Assembly: GCA_016792845.1 (NCBI GenBank)
Contig: JAEUKH010000031.1
Coordinates: 62,001 to 126,000, forward strand
Direction of reading: 5' to 3'
DNA: 64,000 bases
Origin: Myxococcales bacterium
GTDB taxonomy: Bacteria; Myxococcota_A; Polyangia; Polyangiales; Ga0077539
The translations under genes and the position numbers were made by a program. Below the pieces are notes generated by a model, which saw only the letters and a program-made list of their open reading frames with translations, made no database searches and was not told where the DNA came from. How positions within the stretch are numbered: the first letter of the stretch is position 1; each line of letters opens with the position of its first letter. Below, one piece after another: positions 17,094 through 25,717 of the stretch.

Positions 17094-17973
17094 GCGCCTC
17101 GCAGTGCGCGCGGAGGGCGTCGCCCAAGGGCAGCCCATCGGGCAGCGCGAGACGGAGCTTAGCACTTGAAAAGACAGGGTTTTTAGGCGCCTCGGCCGAC
17201 CACGCGATGCAGTCGTCGAGGCCCGACGCGGCGCACATCGCGGCCACCACGGTGCGCCACGTCGGCGCGTCGCCCGAGACGGCGTTCACGGCCTCGCAGC
17301 GGCCCGGGGCGAGCGCGGCGTCGAGCAGTTGGAGGTAGAGCCTCGGCAGCGCGGCCACCGGGGCGAGCGGCCGTCGCGCGGCGCTTACGAGGGTGAGCGC
17401 CTCGCGGGCGTGGAGCGCCTGCCAGACCCGGTGGAGGTCTCCGGGCGTTCTGACAGGGCCGCCGCGGTAGCCTGGGCCCACCAGGGCGCTCGGTCGCACG
17501 ATGAAGCCCGCGGCCCGGGTGCCCTGCAGCGCGGCGCGGAGGTACACCTCGGTGGCCGCTTTCATCGCCGCGTAGGTGTCGGCCCCGCCGAAGCGAGACG
17601 CCTCGGTGACGCGGGCGGTGAAGGGTCGATGCACGGCCAGCGACGACGTGAACAACACCCGGGTGACGCCCCGGGCGAGCGCGGCCTGGTAGAGCGCCAC
17701 CGAGGCCCGAGGGCCGTCGAGGCGCCAGTCGTGGGAGGGGTCGTCGCTCCAGACGAGGGCGTTGTCGATGAGGGCGTCGCAGCCGTCGAGGGCGTCGTAC
17801 CAGGCGCTCTCGCCCATGGCGCCGAGGCAGCGCTCGAGCCCTCGCGGGGGCGCGTCTTCAGGCCATCGCGTCGCCGCTCTCACCAAGGCCCGGACGCTGT
17901 GCCCTCTGGCCAGGAGCGCGGCCACGAGGTGCCGCCCGAGGTAGCCGCTCGCGCCGGTGACGAAGACCCGCAC
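17023..17973 (-). CDS. NAD-dependent epimerase/dehydratase (extended SDR)
   Basis: A 316-residue Rossmann-fold enzyme with the nucleotide-binding motif TGASGYLG (about residues 6-13), TSSLAVH, the catalytic YxxxK as YAAMK, and a VRPSALVGPG motif. It starts with GTG at 17973. Its start lies nine bases after the stop of the isochorismatase-like gene, which supports an operon with that gene and the Nif3-like gene. Extended SDRs epimerise, reduce or dehydrate sugars and steroids; which is not evident here. The C-terminus runs 71 bases into the convergent kinase gene. Confidence 0.85.
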   Translation of the reverse strand: MRVFVTGASGYLGRHLVAALLARGHSVRALVRAATRWPEDAPPRGLERCLGAMGESAWYDALDGCDALIDNALVWSDDPSHDWRLDGPRASVALYQAALARGVTRVLFTSSLAVHRPFTARVTEASRFGGADTYAAMKAATEVYLRAALQGTRAAGFIVRPSALVGPGYRGGPVRTPGDLHRVWQALHAREALTLVSAARRPLAPVAALPRLYLQLLDAALAPGRCEAVNAVSGDAPTWRTVVAAMCAASGLDDCIAWSAEAPKNPVFSSAKLRLALPDGLPLGDALRAHCEALTPRRLQTLETGHRAPSDRGGSG

Positions 17974-17982
17974 GGGCGGCCC

Positions 17983-18555
17983 TCAGAGCGCTTTGACGAG
18001 CTTCGAGAGGGCGCGAAAATGGGGGTGCTTCGCGTCGTGCAGGAGGTCGAAGACGGCGGTCTCGGCCGAGGTCACCGCGGCGCCGTGGGCGCGCAACGTG
18101 GCCAGCGCGACGTCGCGGTTCTTCGGGTCGCGCGAGGCCACCGCGTCGTGCGGCACATGCACGCCGAAGCCGCGCCCCAAGAGGTCGCGCACGGTCTGAA
18201 AGACGCAGACGTGGGCTTCGAGGCCGACCACGAGCACGCGGCGGACGTGGGCGCGGTGGAGCGCTTCGAGCACCGCCGGGGTCGCCGCAGAGAAGACCGT
18301 CTTCTCGCTCGGCACCACCACCGTCGGAAAGCCCGCGAAGGCTTCGCGCAGCGACTGAACCGTGGGCCCGAGGCCCTGCGGATACTGCTCGGTCGCGAAG
18401 GTGCTCATGCCGAGGAGCCGCGCCGTCTCGACGAGGAGGTGGGTCGCTTTGAGGAGCCGCTCGTAGTCGCCCGAGGGCATCGCGGGCGCGAGCTTCTCTT
18501 GGATGTCGACGACGACGAGGGCGGTGTGAGCGGGGTCTAGCGTGAGGGCGTCCAT
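17983..18555 (-). CDS. Isochorismatase-family cysteine hydrolase
   Basis: A 190-residue protein with the family's Asp-Lys-Cys triad: Asp17 (VVVDIQEKL), Lys85 (SEKTVFSA) and Cys117 (GLEAHVCV), preceded by the cis-peptide region typical of the fold. Members hydrolyse isochorismate, nicotinamide, ureidoacrylate or other amides. The short length and motifs resemble the YcaC-like/hydrolase branch more than true isochorismatase. It lies between the Nif3-like gene (40 bases upstream) and the SDR gene (nine bases downstream), probably in one operon. The substrate is unknown. Confidence 0.87.
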   Translation of the reverse strand: MDALTLDPAHTALVVVDIQEKLAPAMPSGDYERLLKATHLLVETARLLGMSTFATEQYPQGLGPTVQSLREAFAGFPTVVVPSEKTVFSAATPAVLEALHRAHVRRVLVVGLEAHVCVFQTVRDLLGRGFGVHVPHDAVASRDPKNRDVALATLRAHGAAVTSAETAVFDLLHDAKHPHFRALSKLVKAL

Positions 18556-18595
18556 CGCAGGGTGGGGCTGAGGGTAGCGCGGTCTCGCCCCGCGG

Positions 18596-19375
18596 TCAGC
18601 GCACTTCGAAGGGGTCTCGGTCGGCCGCCGAGCAGAGCACCGTGAGCCCCGCGAGGGCGGCCCCGAGGCGCTCGGCGACGCGCCCGAGGGCGGCCCGCTC
18701 GCTGTTCGAGTGGAGCGCGCAGACCACGGTCATGCCGCGCGCCGCGCACTTCAGCGCGTCGTGATGGCGGAGCTCGCCCGTGAGGTAGAGCTCGGCCCCC
18801 GAGGCGAGGGCGTCGTTGACCATGTCACCGCAGGCGCCGGCGCCCACCGCGACGCGGCGCACAAGGCCCTCGGTGGGGCCCGCCACGAGCAGCTTGTCGA
18901 CCCCGAGCCCCGCGCGAATGTTCGCGAAGAGCGCCTCGCGGGTGATGGGCTCGCAGGGGCCGACGCGGCCCATCCCGCGGCCCGTGCGGGGGTCGGTCAC
19001 CCGGAGCGGCGCCCGCGACGTGAGCGCGACCACGTCGCCGAGCATGTCGTTGGTGCCTCCGTCGGCGAGGTCGAGGGCGGTGTGGGGGCTCACCACGGCG
19101 ATGCCCGCGCGTACGAGGCGCCACACGAGCGAGCCCGCGAGCACGCGCTTCTGCCCCTCGAAGATCACGGGATGGTAGGCCACGATGACGTTGGCCCCGA
19201 GGGCCTCGGCCTCATCGATCACCGGGGCGGTGCAGTCGATGCAGCACAAGACCCGGGTGATCGGCGCCTCGGGGTCGCCGACGAGGAGGCCCACGTTGTC
19301 CCACTTTTCGGCCTGGGCGAAGGGGCTGAGGGCGTCGAGGGCGGCGACGAGGGCGCTCACGGGGTGTGTTGTCAT
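18596..19375 (-). CDS. Nif3-like dinuclear metal-centre protein
   Basis: A 259-residue member of the Nif3/YbgI family, which forms toroidal hexamers with a dinuclear metal site and may have hydrolase activity. Expected ligand regions are present: AYHPVIFEG, SPHTALD and the C-terminal CALHSNSE. WDNVGLLVGDP near the start is the family signature. The open frame continues upstream, but ATG 19375 (MTTHPVSALV) matches the family N-terminus. It is the first gene of a probable three-gene operon. Confidence 0.9.
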   Translation of the reverse strand: MTTHPVSALVAALDALSPFAQAEKWDNVGLLVGDPEAPITRVLCCIDCTAPVIDEAEALGANVIVAYHPVIFEGQKRVLAGSLVWRLVRAGIAVVSPHTALDLADGGTNDMLGDVVALTSRAPLRVTDPRTGRGMGRVGPCEPITREALFANIRAGLGVDKLLVAGPTEGLVRRVAVGAGACGDMVNDALASGAELYLTGELRHHDALKCAARGMTVVCALHSNSERAALGRVAERLGAALAGLTVLCSAADRDPFEVR

Positions 19376-19560
19376 GGGCCGACGGTACGCAGCCGCGTCT
19401 CGGGCGACAACGTCGCTGTGGCCAAAGGCCCACGGGCGGCGCCGTCGGCGTTGCGATGAGCGCGAGAATTTGTGCAGACTCGCGGCGCATCGGCGGGCGT
19501 GGCACGGGGGCTGCTCAAGGGTGCGCGACGCCTCCGGGCACGACAAAGAGGGTTTCGAGC

Positions 19561-19950
19561 ATGAAGACTGTGGCGCTTGTTTCTGCGGGTGTGTTGGCGC
19601 TTTCGATGATGGCCGGGGTGAGCACCGCCGAGGCGGCGCTGACCTGGCGGCGCGGGCAGTTCACCGACCGGGTCGAGCGGGGGCAGCCCGTCGGCGACGC
19701 GGCGGCGGCCTTGCGGGGGCCGAACGCCACCTACTGGATGGAGATCGGCAACGACGGCGCGCCCGAGAACGTGACCCTGGTGTGGCGCGTCGACGGTCGC
19801 GAGGTGCGGCGGCAGAGCCTCGAAATCGGCCGCGCGCCGCGCTGGCGCACGTGGGGCTTTGCGCGGGTCAGGGGCGGCCGCGCGGTCGAGGTGACGGTGC
19901 TCGACGCGTCGGGCGCGACGCTGCACACAGAGCAGCTTCCGTCGCAGTGA
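19561..19950 (+). CDS. Exported DUF2914-like protein
   Basis: A 129-residue protein with a Sec signal peptide (MKTVALVSAG, hydrophobic core, STAEA cleavage region). The mature part is a small beta-rich domain with VWRVDGREV and RWRTWGF, resembling the HxWxxxG...RWRTWS pattern of DUF2914. Its function is unknown. GAGGG lies about eight bases before the chosen ATG. It is monocistronic, upstream of an ECF sigma gene. Confidence 0.7.
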   Translation: MKTVALVSAGVLALSMMAGVSTAEAALTWRRGQFTDRVERGQPVGDAAAALRGPNATYWMEIGNDGAPENVTLVWRVDGREVRRQSLEIGRAPRWRTWGFARVRGGRAVEVTVLDASGATLHTEQLPSQ

Positions 19951-20043
19951 GGCGGGTGATCGCGGGGCGCGGCGCTCGTTGACTTTGCGGCGCGCCTCGG
20001 GCGACGATGCGCTCCCGCAGATGGCCTGCGGTGCAGGCATTCG

Positions 20044-20667
20044 ATGGGGCGCCCAGCTAGCTCTGAACACCTAGAAGACCTCAGCCCGGAGGCGCTCCTC
20101 GAAGCCGCCGCGGGGGGTCACGCGACGGCGCTCTTGACGCTCTACGACCGCGTGGCGCCGACGCTGGTGGGCGTGGCCATGCGGGTGCTGAGCAACCGCG
20201 CCGAGAGCGAAGACGTGGTGCAAGACGCCTTCACCCGCGCGTGGCGCGAGGCGGCGAGCTTCGACCGTCAGCGCGGCTCGGCCCTCGCGTGGATGGTGAC
20301 CCTCACCCGCAACCGGGCCATCGATGTGTTGCGGCAGCGCAAGCGTCGGGCCCAACAGAGCGACGAGCTGGTCGCCGAGGGTGAGCAGCATGAGCCCGAG
20401 CGCCCGCGCTCGCCCGAGCGCGCGTTGCACGACATGCAGCGGGCCGTTGCGGTGCGGGCGGCCCTCGACGCGCTCAGGCCCGAGCAGCGCGCGGCCCTCG
20501 AACTGGCTTATTTCTCAGGGCTCTCACACTCCGAGATCGCCGCGGCCCTCGGGCAGCCGCTCGGCACCGTGAAGACGCGCATCGCGCAGTCGGTCAAGCG
20601 GCTCCGAGAGGTGCTCGCGGCGCACGCTCCGGCCCCCGACGACGACCTCGTCGAAGAAGAGTGCTGA
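20044..20667 (+). CDS. ECF-family RNA polymerase sigma factor
   Basis: A 207-residue sigma factor. Region 2 covers about residues 30-100 (AESEDVVQDAFTRAWR, then TRNRAIDVLR) and region 4 about 145-195 (ELAYFSGLSHSEIAAAL and GTVKTRI). A short charged linker and an acidic tail (DDDLVEEEC) flank them. It resembles the SigK/RpoE-like group. No anti-sigma factor is adjacent: the upstream gene encodes a small exported protein and the downstream gene is convergent. Regulation by a distant partner or by the exported protein is speculative. Confidence 0.92.
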   Translation: MGRPASSEHLEDLSPEALLEAAAGGHATALLTLYDRVAPTLVGVAMRVLSNRAESEDVVQDAFTRAWREAASFDRQRGSALAWMVTLTRNRAIDVLRQRKRRAQQSDELVAEGEQHEPERPRSPERALHDMQRAVAVRAALDALRPEQRAALELAYFSGLSHSEIAAALGQPLGTVKTRIAQSVKRLREVLAAHAPAPDDDLVEEEC

Positions 20668-20677
20668 GCCGCCGCGG

Positions 20678-21541
20678 TCAGCCGTCGAGGGCCCGCGCGA
20701 GGAGCAGCCCGTAGCGAATGCGCGCCTCGGCGGTGATGTGATCGGGGGCGGTCATCACGGCGTGGGTGAGCGCGCTGCGCGCGGCGCTTCGGCTCACGTC
20801 GGGGAGCGACGCGGCCAGGGTGGCGATGGCCGCTTGCGCGAGGGCGATGTTGTGCTTGAGCACCGCGAGGATCTCTTCGACCGCGACGTTGCCGTGGGGC
20901 TTCCAGGAGTCGTAGTCGGTGGCGAGGGCGAGGGTCGCGTAGGGCAGCTCGGCCTCGCGCGCGAGGAAGACCTCGGGCGCATTGGTCATGCCGACGATGT
21001 GGGCGCCGCTGGCGATCCAGCTGTGGCTCTCGGCGCGGGTCGAGAAGCGCGGCCCTTCGATGCAGAGGTAGGTCTTGTCGGTGTGCACCGTGGCGCCGTT
21101 GGCCCGCGCGGCCTCGGCCACCGCGTTGGCCATGATCGCGCAGACCGGGTCGCCCATCGCGACGTGCGCGACCACGCCCTGGTCGAAGAAGGTCGCGGCG
21201 CGGCCGTGGGTGCGGTCGATGAACTGCGAGGGCACGACGAGGTGCCCTGGGGCGATCGCGTCGACGAGCGAGCCCACCGCAGAGACCGACACGACGTGGG
21301 TCGCGCCGAGGGCCTTGAGCGCGTAGACGTTGGCCCGGTACGGCACATGGCTCGGGCTGTGGACGTGACCTCGGCCGTGCCGCGGCACGAACAAGAGCGT
21401 GGTGTCACCGAGGCGGCCCTTCACGATCGCGTCGCTCGGGGCCCCGAAGGGCGTGTCGACGCGGAGCTCGTGCACGTCGGTGAGCCCTGCGAGTTGGTAG
21501 AGGCCGCTGCCGCCGATGACACCGAGGGTGGGCTTTGTCAT
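20678..21541 (-). CDS. mtnP: S-methyl-5'-thioadenosine phosphorylase
   Basis: Phosphorolyses methylthioadenosine to adenine and methylthioribose-1-phosphate in methionine salvage. The 287-residue protein shows GVIGGSGLY, PRHGRGH (phosphate binding), YRANVYALK, CIEGPRFSTRAE and the specificity block GMTNAPEVFLARE followed by ATDYDSW. These are characteristic of MTA phosphorylase; the substrate specificity for MTA over inosine is inferred from TDYDSW. No other salvage gene is nearby. Confidence 0.93.
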   Translation of the reverse strand: MTKPTLGVIGGSGLYQLAGLTDVHELRVDTPFGAPSDAIVKGRLGDTTLLFVPRHGRGHVHSPSHVPYRANVYALKALGATHVVSVSAVGSLVDAIAPGHLVVPSQFIDRTHGRAATFFDQGVVAHVAMGDPVCAIMANAVAEAARANGATVHTDKTYLCIEGPRFSTRAESHSWIASGAHIVGMTNAPEVFLAREAELPYATLALATDYDSWKPHGNVAVEEILAVLKHNIALAQAAIATLAASLPDVSRSAARSALTHAVMTAPDHITAEARIRYGLLLARALDG

Positions 21542-21839
21542 GGCCGCGACCTTGCGCCAGAACGGCGAGAGATTCTAGCGACGCGATCGCGCGGGCCGCG
21601 TCTGCCACTGCGCCGGCGCCCGCAACTGGGCCGGATTGCCCGCTCCGATGAGGGTTTCGGAGAGAGTTCTCTCGCTGTTGCAGGTCGGCGACGGCGCGGG
21701 TCGTGAGTCTGACCCTCGCGACGCGAGACAACGCGACCGAGCCCCTTGCGGCGCGCGGAAGCGCGGGGTGAGGTCACGCCCTGCGGTCTGAAGATGGGGG
21801 CTGCATCGGCGGCCAGGGTGACGTACGAGTGGTGCCGTC
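21542..21839. other. Divergent intergenic region without recognised feature
   Basis: These 298 bases separate mtnP (minus) from the glycosyltransferase operon (plus). I see no convincing gene, repeat or hairpin. It must hold promoters for both directions, but no clear -35/-10 pair stands out. Confidence 0.5.
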
Positions 21840-22544
21840 GTGGTCTACCCCGTGGATGTGATCATTCCGGCCCGTGATGAGTGCGAGACCATCGCGGGGG
21901 TCGTGCGTGAAATCCCCCGGGCGTGGGTGCGGAGCGTCACCGTGGTCGACAACGGCAGCCGCGATGGCACCGCCGAGGTGGCCCGCCGGGCAGGGGCGCA
22001 GGTGGTGCACGAGCCGCTCGCCGGGTACGGGCGGGCGTGCCTCCGCGCGTTGGAGGCGCTCCCCCACGACGGGGTGGTGGTCTTCCTCGTGGCCGACGGG
22101 AGCGACGACCCGCGCGAGCTGCCGCGGGTGGTCGACCCCGTGCTTGAAGGTCGCGCCGACCTGGTGATCGGCTCGCGGTTTCAGGGCTGGGTCGCGCCCG
22201 GGGCGATGCCGCCGTGGCAGTCGATGGGCTCCCGCGTGGCGGCCCTCGGGTTGCGGCTCCGGTTCGGCCAAAGTGTGAGCGATCTCGGGCCCTTTCGTGC
22301 GATCTCGCGCCCCGCCCTCGACGGCCTCGCGATGCGCGACCCGACCTACGGGTGGACGCTCGAAATGCAGATCAAGGCGGCGCGGCAAGGCCTGCGGGTG
22401 CGCGAGGTGCCGGTGGCGTGGCGACAGCGCCGCGGCGGGAGCCCCAAGGTCGCCGGGACGCTCAAGGGCACCCTCGGCGCGAGCGCGATGATCTCTCGGT
22501 GGCTCTATGGCGCCTTTCGCGGCCCCGAGCATGACCCGCGCTGA
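21840..22544 (+). CDS. Family 2 glycosyltransferase
   Basis: A 234-residue GT-A glycosyltransferase with the N-terminal VDVIIPARDE, VVDNGSRDGT, and an aspartate motif VADGSDD. DLVIGSRF and a C-terminal RRGGSPKVAGT match polyprenyl-phosphate glycosyl/mannosyltransferases (DPM1-like). No transmembrane helix is present. It starts with GTG 21840. The next gene, a GT-C membrane transferase, starts within its last codons, so the pair probably works together: this enzyme could charge a lipid carrier with sugar for the membrane enzyme. Confidence 0.88.
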   Translation: MVYPVDVIIPARDECETIAGVVREIPRAWVRSVTVVDNGSRDGTAEVARRAGAQVVHEPLAGYGRACLRALEALPHDGVVVFLVADGSDDPRELPRVVDPVLEGRADLVIGSRFQGWVAPGAMPPWQSMGSRVAALGLRLRFGQSVSDLGPFRAISRPALDGLAMRDPTYGWTLEMQIKAARQGLRVREVPVAWRQRRGGSPKVAGTLKGTLGASAMISRWLYGAFRGPEHDPR

Positions 22545-23799
22545 CGTCACCCTCGGCCTCGCCACCGCCGCCGTGGTGGCCCTCACCGCGGGGCAACACC
22601 TGGTCGCGGCGACGCCCCCAGGAGGCCGCGCAGCGCCCTTCGTGCTCCTCTACGAGCTGACCCTCGTCGCGATGCTCGTGGCGACCCGGGCGACCCCTTC
22701 TGCGAGCCCTGGCGCGATGCGGGCGATGCTCGCGGGCGGTGTCGTCGCGCGGTGGTCGTTGGTGCCCATCGCGAGCTTCACCACCACCGACGTGTCGCGC
22801 TACCTCTGGGACGGCTGGGTGGTCTTGCACGGCGCCGACCCGTACCGCCTCGCGCCCGACGCCCCCGCCCTCGCCCCCTTGCGCCACACCTTCCCGTGGA
22901 ACGCAGACCACCACGACGTCGTGACCTGCTACCCGCCCCTCGCCCTGGCCTGCTTCGCCCTCGCGGCCTCGTGCGGCCCCGCCCTCGCCGCCCTCGCCTG
23001 GAAGGCCCTCTGCGCCCTCGCCTCGACCGTCGCCGCCCGCCTCGCCTGGCACCACGACGGCGCCCAGCGCCCCTACGCCGCGCTGGTCGTGCTCGCCCCA
23101 TGGATGCTCACCGAAGGCGGCATCGGGGCTCACCTCGACATCTTGCTCGTGCCCTTCATCCTCGGCGCGGTGCAGGCCCGCGAGGCAGAGCGTCACGACC
23201 GCGCGGCGATGCTCTACGGGGTCGCCATCGCGCTGAAATGGGTGCCCCTCATCGGGCTCCCCGCCCTGGTCGTCTCGGCGCCGCGTCGGGCCCGCTTCGT
23301 CGCCCTCGCGCTCAGCCCCGCGGCGCTCACCTGGGCGGCGGCCCGCGCCCTCGGGCTGCGCCCGCCGGGCTCCCTCGCGGCGGTGGCCGAGGTGTGGGAG
23401 TTCGGCGCGCCGCTCTACCGCGCCCTCGCGTGGGTGCTGCCTTACTTCCCCGAGGTGGTGCGGAGCGCGCTGACGGTGGCCACGGTGTGCGGCGTGGGCC
23501 TCGTGGCGATCACGCCGCGGCGCCTCGATGTTCGACTTCGCGACAGTCTCGGCCTCCAGCTCTTCGCGAGTCCGACCAGCTACCCGTGGTACGGCCTCGG
23601 CTTCGCTGCGCTGCTTTCGAGCGCGCCGTCATACTGGGCGCTCGCATTTCTGGCGATCTCACCGCTCTCGTACGAGGTACTCGACCTGTACCAGACCCGC
23701 GGCCTCTGGGCCCCAGCCCGCTGGCCCGTAGTGGCTTTGGGCTTCGCGTGGCTTTGGGGAGTTGTCGCAGACGCCGCGGCGGGCGAAAACGAAGGCTGA
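22531..23799 (+). CDS. Polytopic GT-C glycosyltransferase (polyprenol-phosphate mannosyltransferase-like)
   Basis: A 422-residue membrane protein with about 10-12 hydrophobic segments. TTDVSRYLWDGWV...GADPYR followed by CYPPLA resembles the DxxRYLWDGR...GxNPYR...YPP signature of polyprenol-phosphate-dependent mannosyltransferases (GT-C fold), with the acidic pair in the first periplasmic loop. It likely transfers a sugar from a lipid carrier at the outer face of the inner membrane. ATG 22531 overlaps the GT2 gene by 14 bases; ATG 22507 is possible. The stop overlaps the next start (TGATG), indicating translational coupling. Confidence 0.8.
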   Translation: MTRADVTLGLATAAVVALTAGQHLVAATPPGGRAAPFVLLYELTLVAMLVATRATPSASPGAMRAMLAGGVVARWSLVPIASFTTTDVSRYLWDGWVVLHGADPYRLAPDAPALAPLRHTFPWNADHHDVVTCYPPLALACFALAASCGPALAALAWKALCALASTVAARLAWHHDGAQRPYAALVVLAPWMLTEGGIGAHLDILLVPFILGAVQAREAERHDRAAMLYGVAIALKWVPLIGLPALVVSAPRRARFVALALSPAALTWAAARALGLRPPGSLAAVAEVWEFGAPLYRALAWVLPYFPEVVRSALTVATVCGVGLVAITPRRLDVRLRDSLGLQLFASPTSYPWYGLGFAALLSSAPSYWALAFLAISPLSYEVLDLYQTRGLWAPARWPVVALGFAWLWGVVADAAAGENEG

Positions 23800-24419
23800 T
23801 GCGACCGGCCATTCTGGTGTTTACGCGGGCGCCGGTCGAGGGCGAAGTCAAGACCCGTCTCGCCGCGAAGCTCGGCAACCGCGAGGCCCTTCGGGTGTTT
23901 CGCGAGATGGGCGCGGCCATCGTCGCGTCGCTGTGCCCCGCCGACCGCGCGTGGAGCGTCTTCGCCGTGGCCACCCCCGACGGGCGCCGAGAGGCCATCG
24001 CCGACTGGCTCCCGGGGCTCGACGGCGTGTGGGATCAAGGCAGCGGCGACCTCGGCGCCCGCCTCGCGCGGGCCACCCACGGCGCGTTTCAGCAAGGCTT
24101 CAGCCCGGTGGTGCTGGTCGGCACCGACTGCCCCGCGGCCAACGCGAGCCAGGTCGCGGAGGCTCTCCGGCGACTCGACGCGCACGACGCGGTGCTCGGC
24201 CCGGCCCTCGACGGGGGCTACTGGCTCCTCGCGCTGCGGCGTGAGCTGCCCGCGGTGTTCGAGCGCATCGCGTGGAGCACCCCCACGGTGGCCGAGGCCA
24301 CCCGCATGCGGCTCAGCAAGGCCGAGGCGACCTGGAGCGAGCTCGGCGTGTGGCGCGACCTCGACACCTACGAAGACCTTCTATGGTGGCGAAAACAATC
24401 GGGTTTTGACTGGCTCTAG
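23799..24419 (+). CDS. DUF2064 / TIGR04282-like glycosyltransferase
   Basis: A 206-residue nucleotidyl-/glycosyltransferase-fold protein with the family's N-terminal FTRAPVEGEVKTRLA, the GTDCPA motif, and GPALDGGYWLLAL with a later WSTPTV. These match the TIGR04282/DUF2064 family. The ATG overlaps the preceding stop by one base (TGATG). It is the last gene of the three-gene operon with the GT2 and GT-C enzymes. The family is often fused or adjacent to GT2 enzymes; the product is unknown. Confidence 0.88.
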   Translation: MRPAILVFTRAPVEGEVKTRLAAKLGNREALRVFREMGAAIVASLCPADRAWSVFAVATPDGRREAIADWLPGLDGVWDQGSGDLGARLARATHGAFQQGFSPVVLVGTDCPAANASQVAEALRRLDAHDAVLGPALDGGYWLLALRRELPAVFERIAWSTPTVAEATRMRLSKAEATWSELGVWRDLDTYEDLLWWRKQSGFDWL

Positions 24420-24460
24420 GGCGGGGTCTTGGGCCGCGCCGAGGGGCGCTTTGGCGGGGC

Positions 24461-25717
24461 TCAGCGGCGCGCGTCGACCATCGCGGCGAGGCGGCCGAGG
24501 GCCTCGTCGAGCACGCGCTCTTCGGGGCCGAACGAGAAGCGGACGTGGTCACGGAAGCGCGAGGGCTTGTTGCCGCGACGCTTGCCGGGGTTCACATCGA
24601 AGAACTCGCCGGGCACGGTGATCACCTGGCGCTCGAGCGCCGCGCGAAAGAAGCCCATGCCGGTGTTGAGCGGCGCCGGCAGCGCCCGCACCGAGCCCCA
24701 GACGTAGAAGCCGCCCTCGGGGTCGCGGTCGACCTGGAGCCCGAGGGCCTTGAGCCCCGAGAGCATCTTCTCGCGCTTGCGACCGAACACGCTGTGGATC
24801 GCGGCGGTCTCGGCCCGCGCGTGGGCCGCGCTCACCACCTCGCAGGCCGCGCGCTGCATCGGCTTCGAGCCCCCGCCATCGAGGAACGAGCCCGCGCTCG
24901 CCACGCCCTCGATGACCGACTTGGGGCCCACCGTCCATGTGATGCGCCAGCCCGGGTAGCGCCAGTTCTTCGTGAGGCCGTCGAAGATCAACACCGGGTC
25001 GTGGTCGACGTTGTCGACGTAGCGGGCCGCCGACTCCATGGGCGCCGGGTCGTCGCTCGGCTGCCAGAGATAGTGCGAGTAAAACTCGTCGACGAGGAGC
25101 GCGCAGTCGTTGTCGCGGAGCACCCGCACCCACCCGTCGAGGGCCTCACCGCCCACGAGGCGCCCGGTCGGGTTGCAGGGGTTCGAGAGCAGGATCGCCC
25201 CGAGCCCGCGCCCCACGATCTCGCGCTCGAGCTGCGCCGGAGGGAAGTCGTAGCCGCGCTCGGGTTCGAGCAAAATCGGGATCGGCGAGAACAACCTGAA
25301 GACGTCGAGGAGCTCTTCGTACGCGGTGTAGTCAGGCAAAAAATGCCCGAGGTTGATCGCGCCGAGGGAGGCCGCAGCGCGGAGCAACGACACCCGCCCG
25401 CCCCCCGAGATGCTCACATTCTCAGCCGAATACTTCGACGAGAGCCCCTTGCGGAAGAGCTCGTTGTACATCCCCGCGACGGCCTCGCGGAGCTCCCAAA
25501 GCCCCGGCACCGGCGCATACTCTTGGTCGTCGAGGTCGATCGGCAGCGACTCGACCCGCGGCGGCGCCCCGACGAGGCTGCCCGTCTCGGGCTGGCCCTG
25601 ACCGAGGTTGCACCACCCCGGCGCGCCGAAGCGAAAGCCCATCTTCTGGGCCTCGGTGGTCACATAGATCACACCCGTGCGAGGCACCGGGCGGAAGGCC
25701 GTAAACCCCTCGCTCAT
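24461..25717 (-). CDS. Class I/II PLP-dependent aminotransferase
   Basis: A 418-residue fold-type I aminotransferase. Visible motifs are NLGQGQPE, YAPVPGLWELREAVA, SNPCNPTGR, LVDEFYSHY and the PLP lysine in DGLTKNWRYPGWR. The C-terminal Arg region is HVRFSFGP. The amino-acid substrate is not clear. Its ATG overlaps the stop of the upstream lipoprotein gene (TGATG), so they are translationally coupled; a GTG one codon earlier is possible. Coupling of a cytoplasmic aminotransferase to an exported lipoprotein is unusual and gives no obvious pathway. Confidence 0.9.
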   Translation of the reverse strand: MSEGFTAFRPVPRTGVIYVTTEAQKMGFRFGAPGWCNLGQGQPETGSLVGAPPRVESLPIDLDDQEYAPVPGLWELREAVAGMYNELFRKGLSSKYSAENVSISGGGRVSLLRAAASLGAINLGHFLPDYTAYEELLDVFRLFSPIPILLEPERGYDFPPAQLEREIVGRGLGAILLSNPCNPTGRLVGGEALDGWVRVLRDNDCALLVDEFYSHYLWQPSDDPAPMESAARYVDNVDHDPVLIFDGLTKNWRYPGWRITWTVGPKSVIEGVASAGSFLDGGGSKPMQRAACEVVSAAHARAETAAIHSVFGRKREKMLSGLKALGLQVDRDPEGGFYVWGSVRALPAPLNTGMGFFRAALERQVITVPGEFFDVNPGKRRGNKPSRFRDHVRFSFGPEERVLDEALGRLAAMVDARR

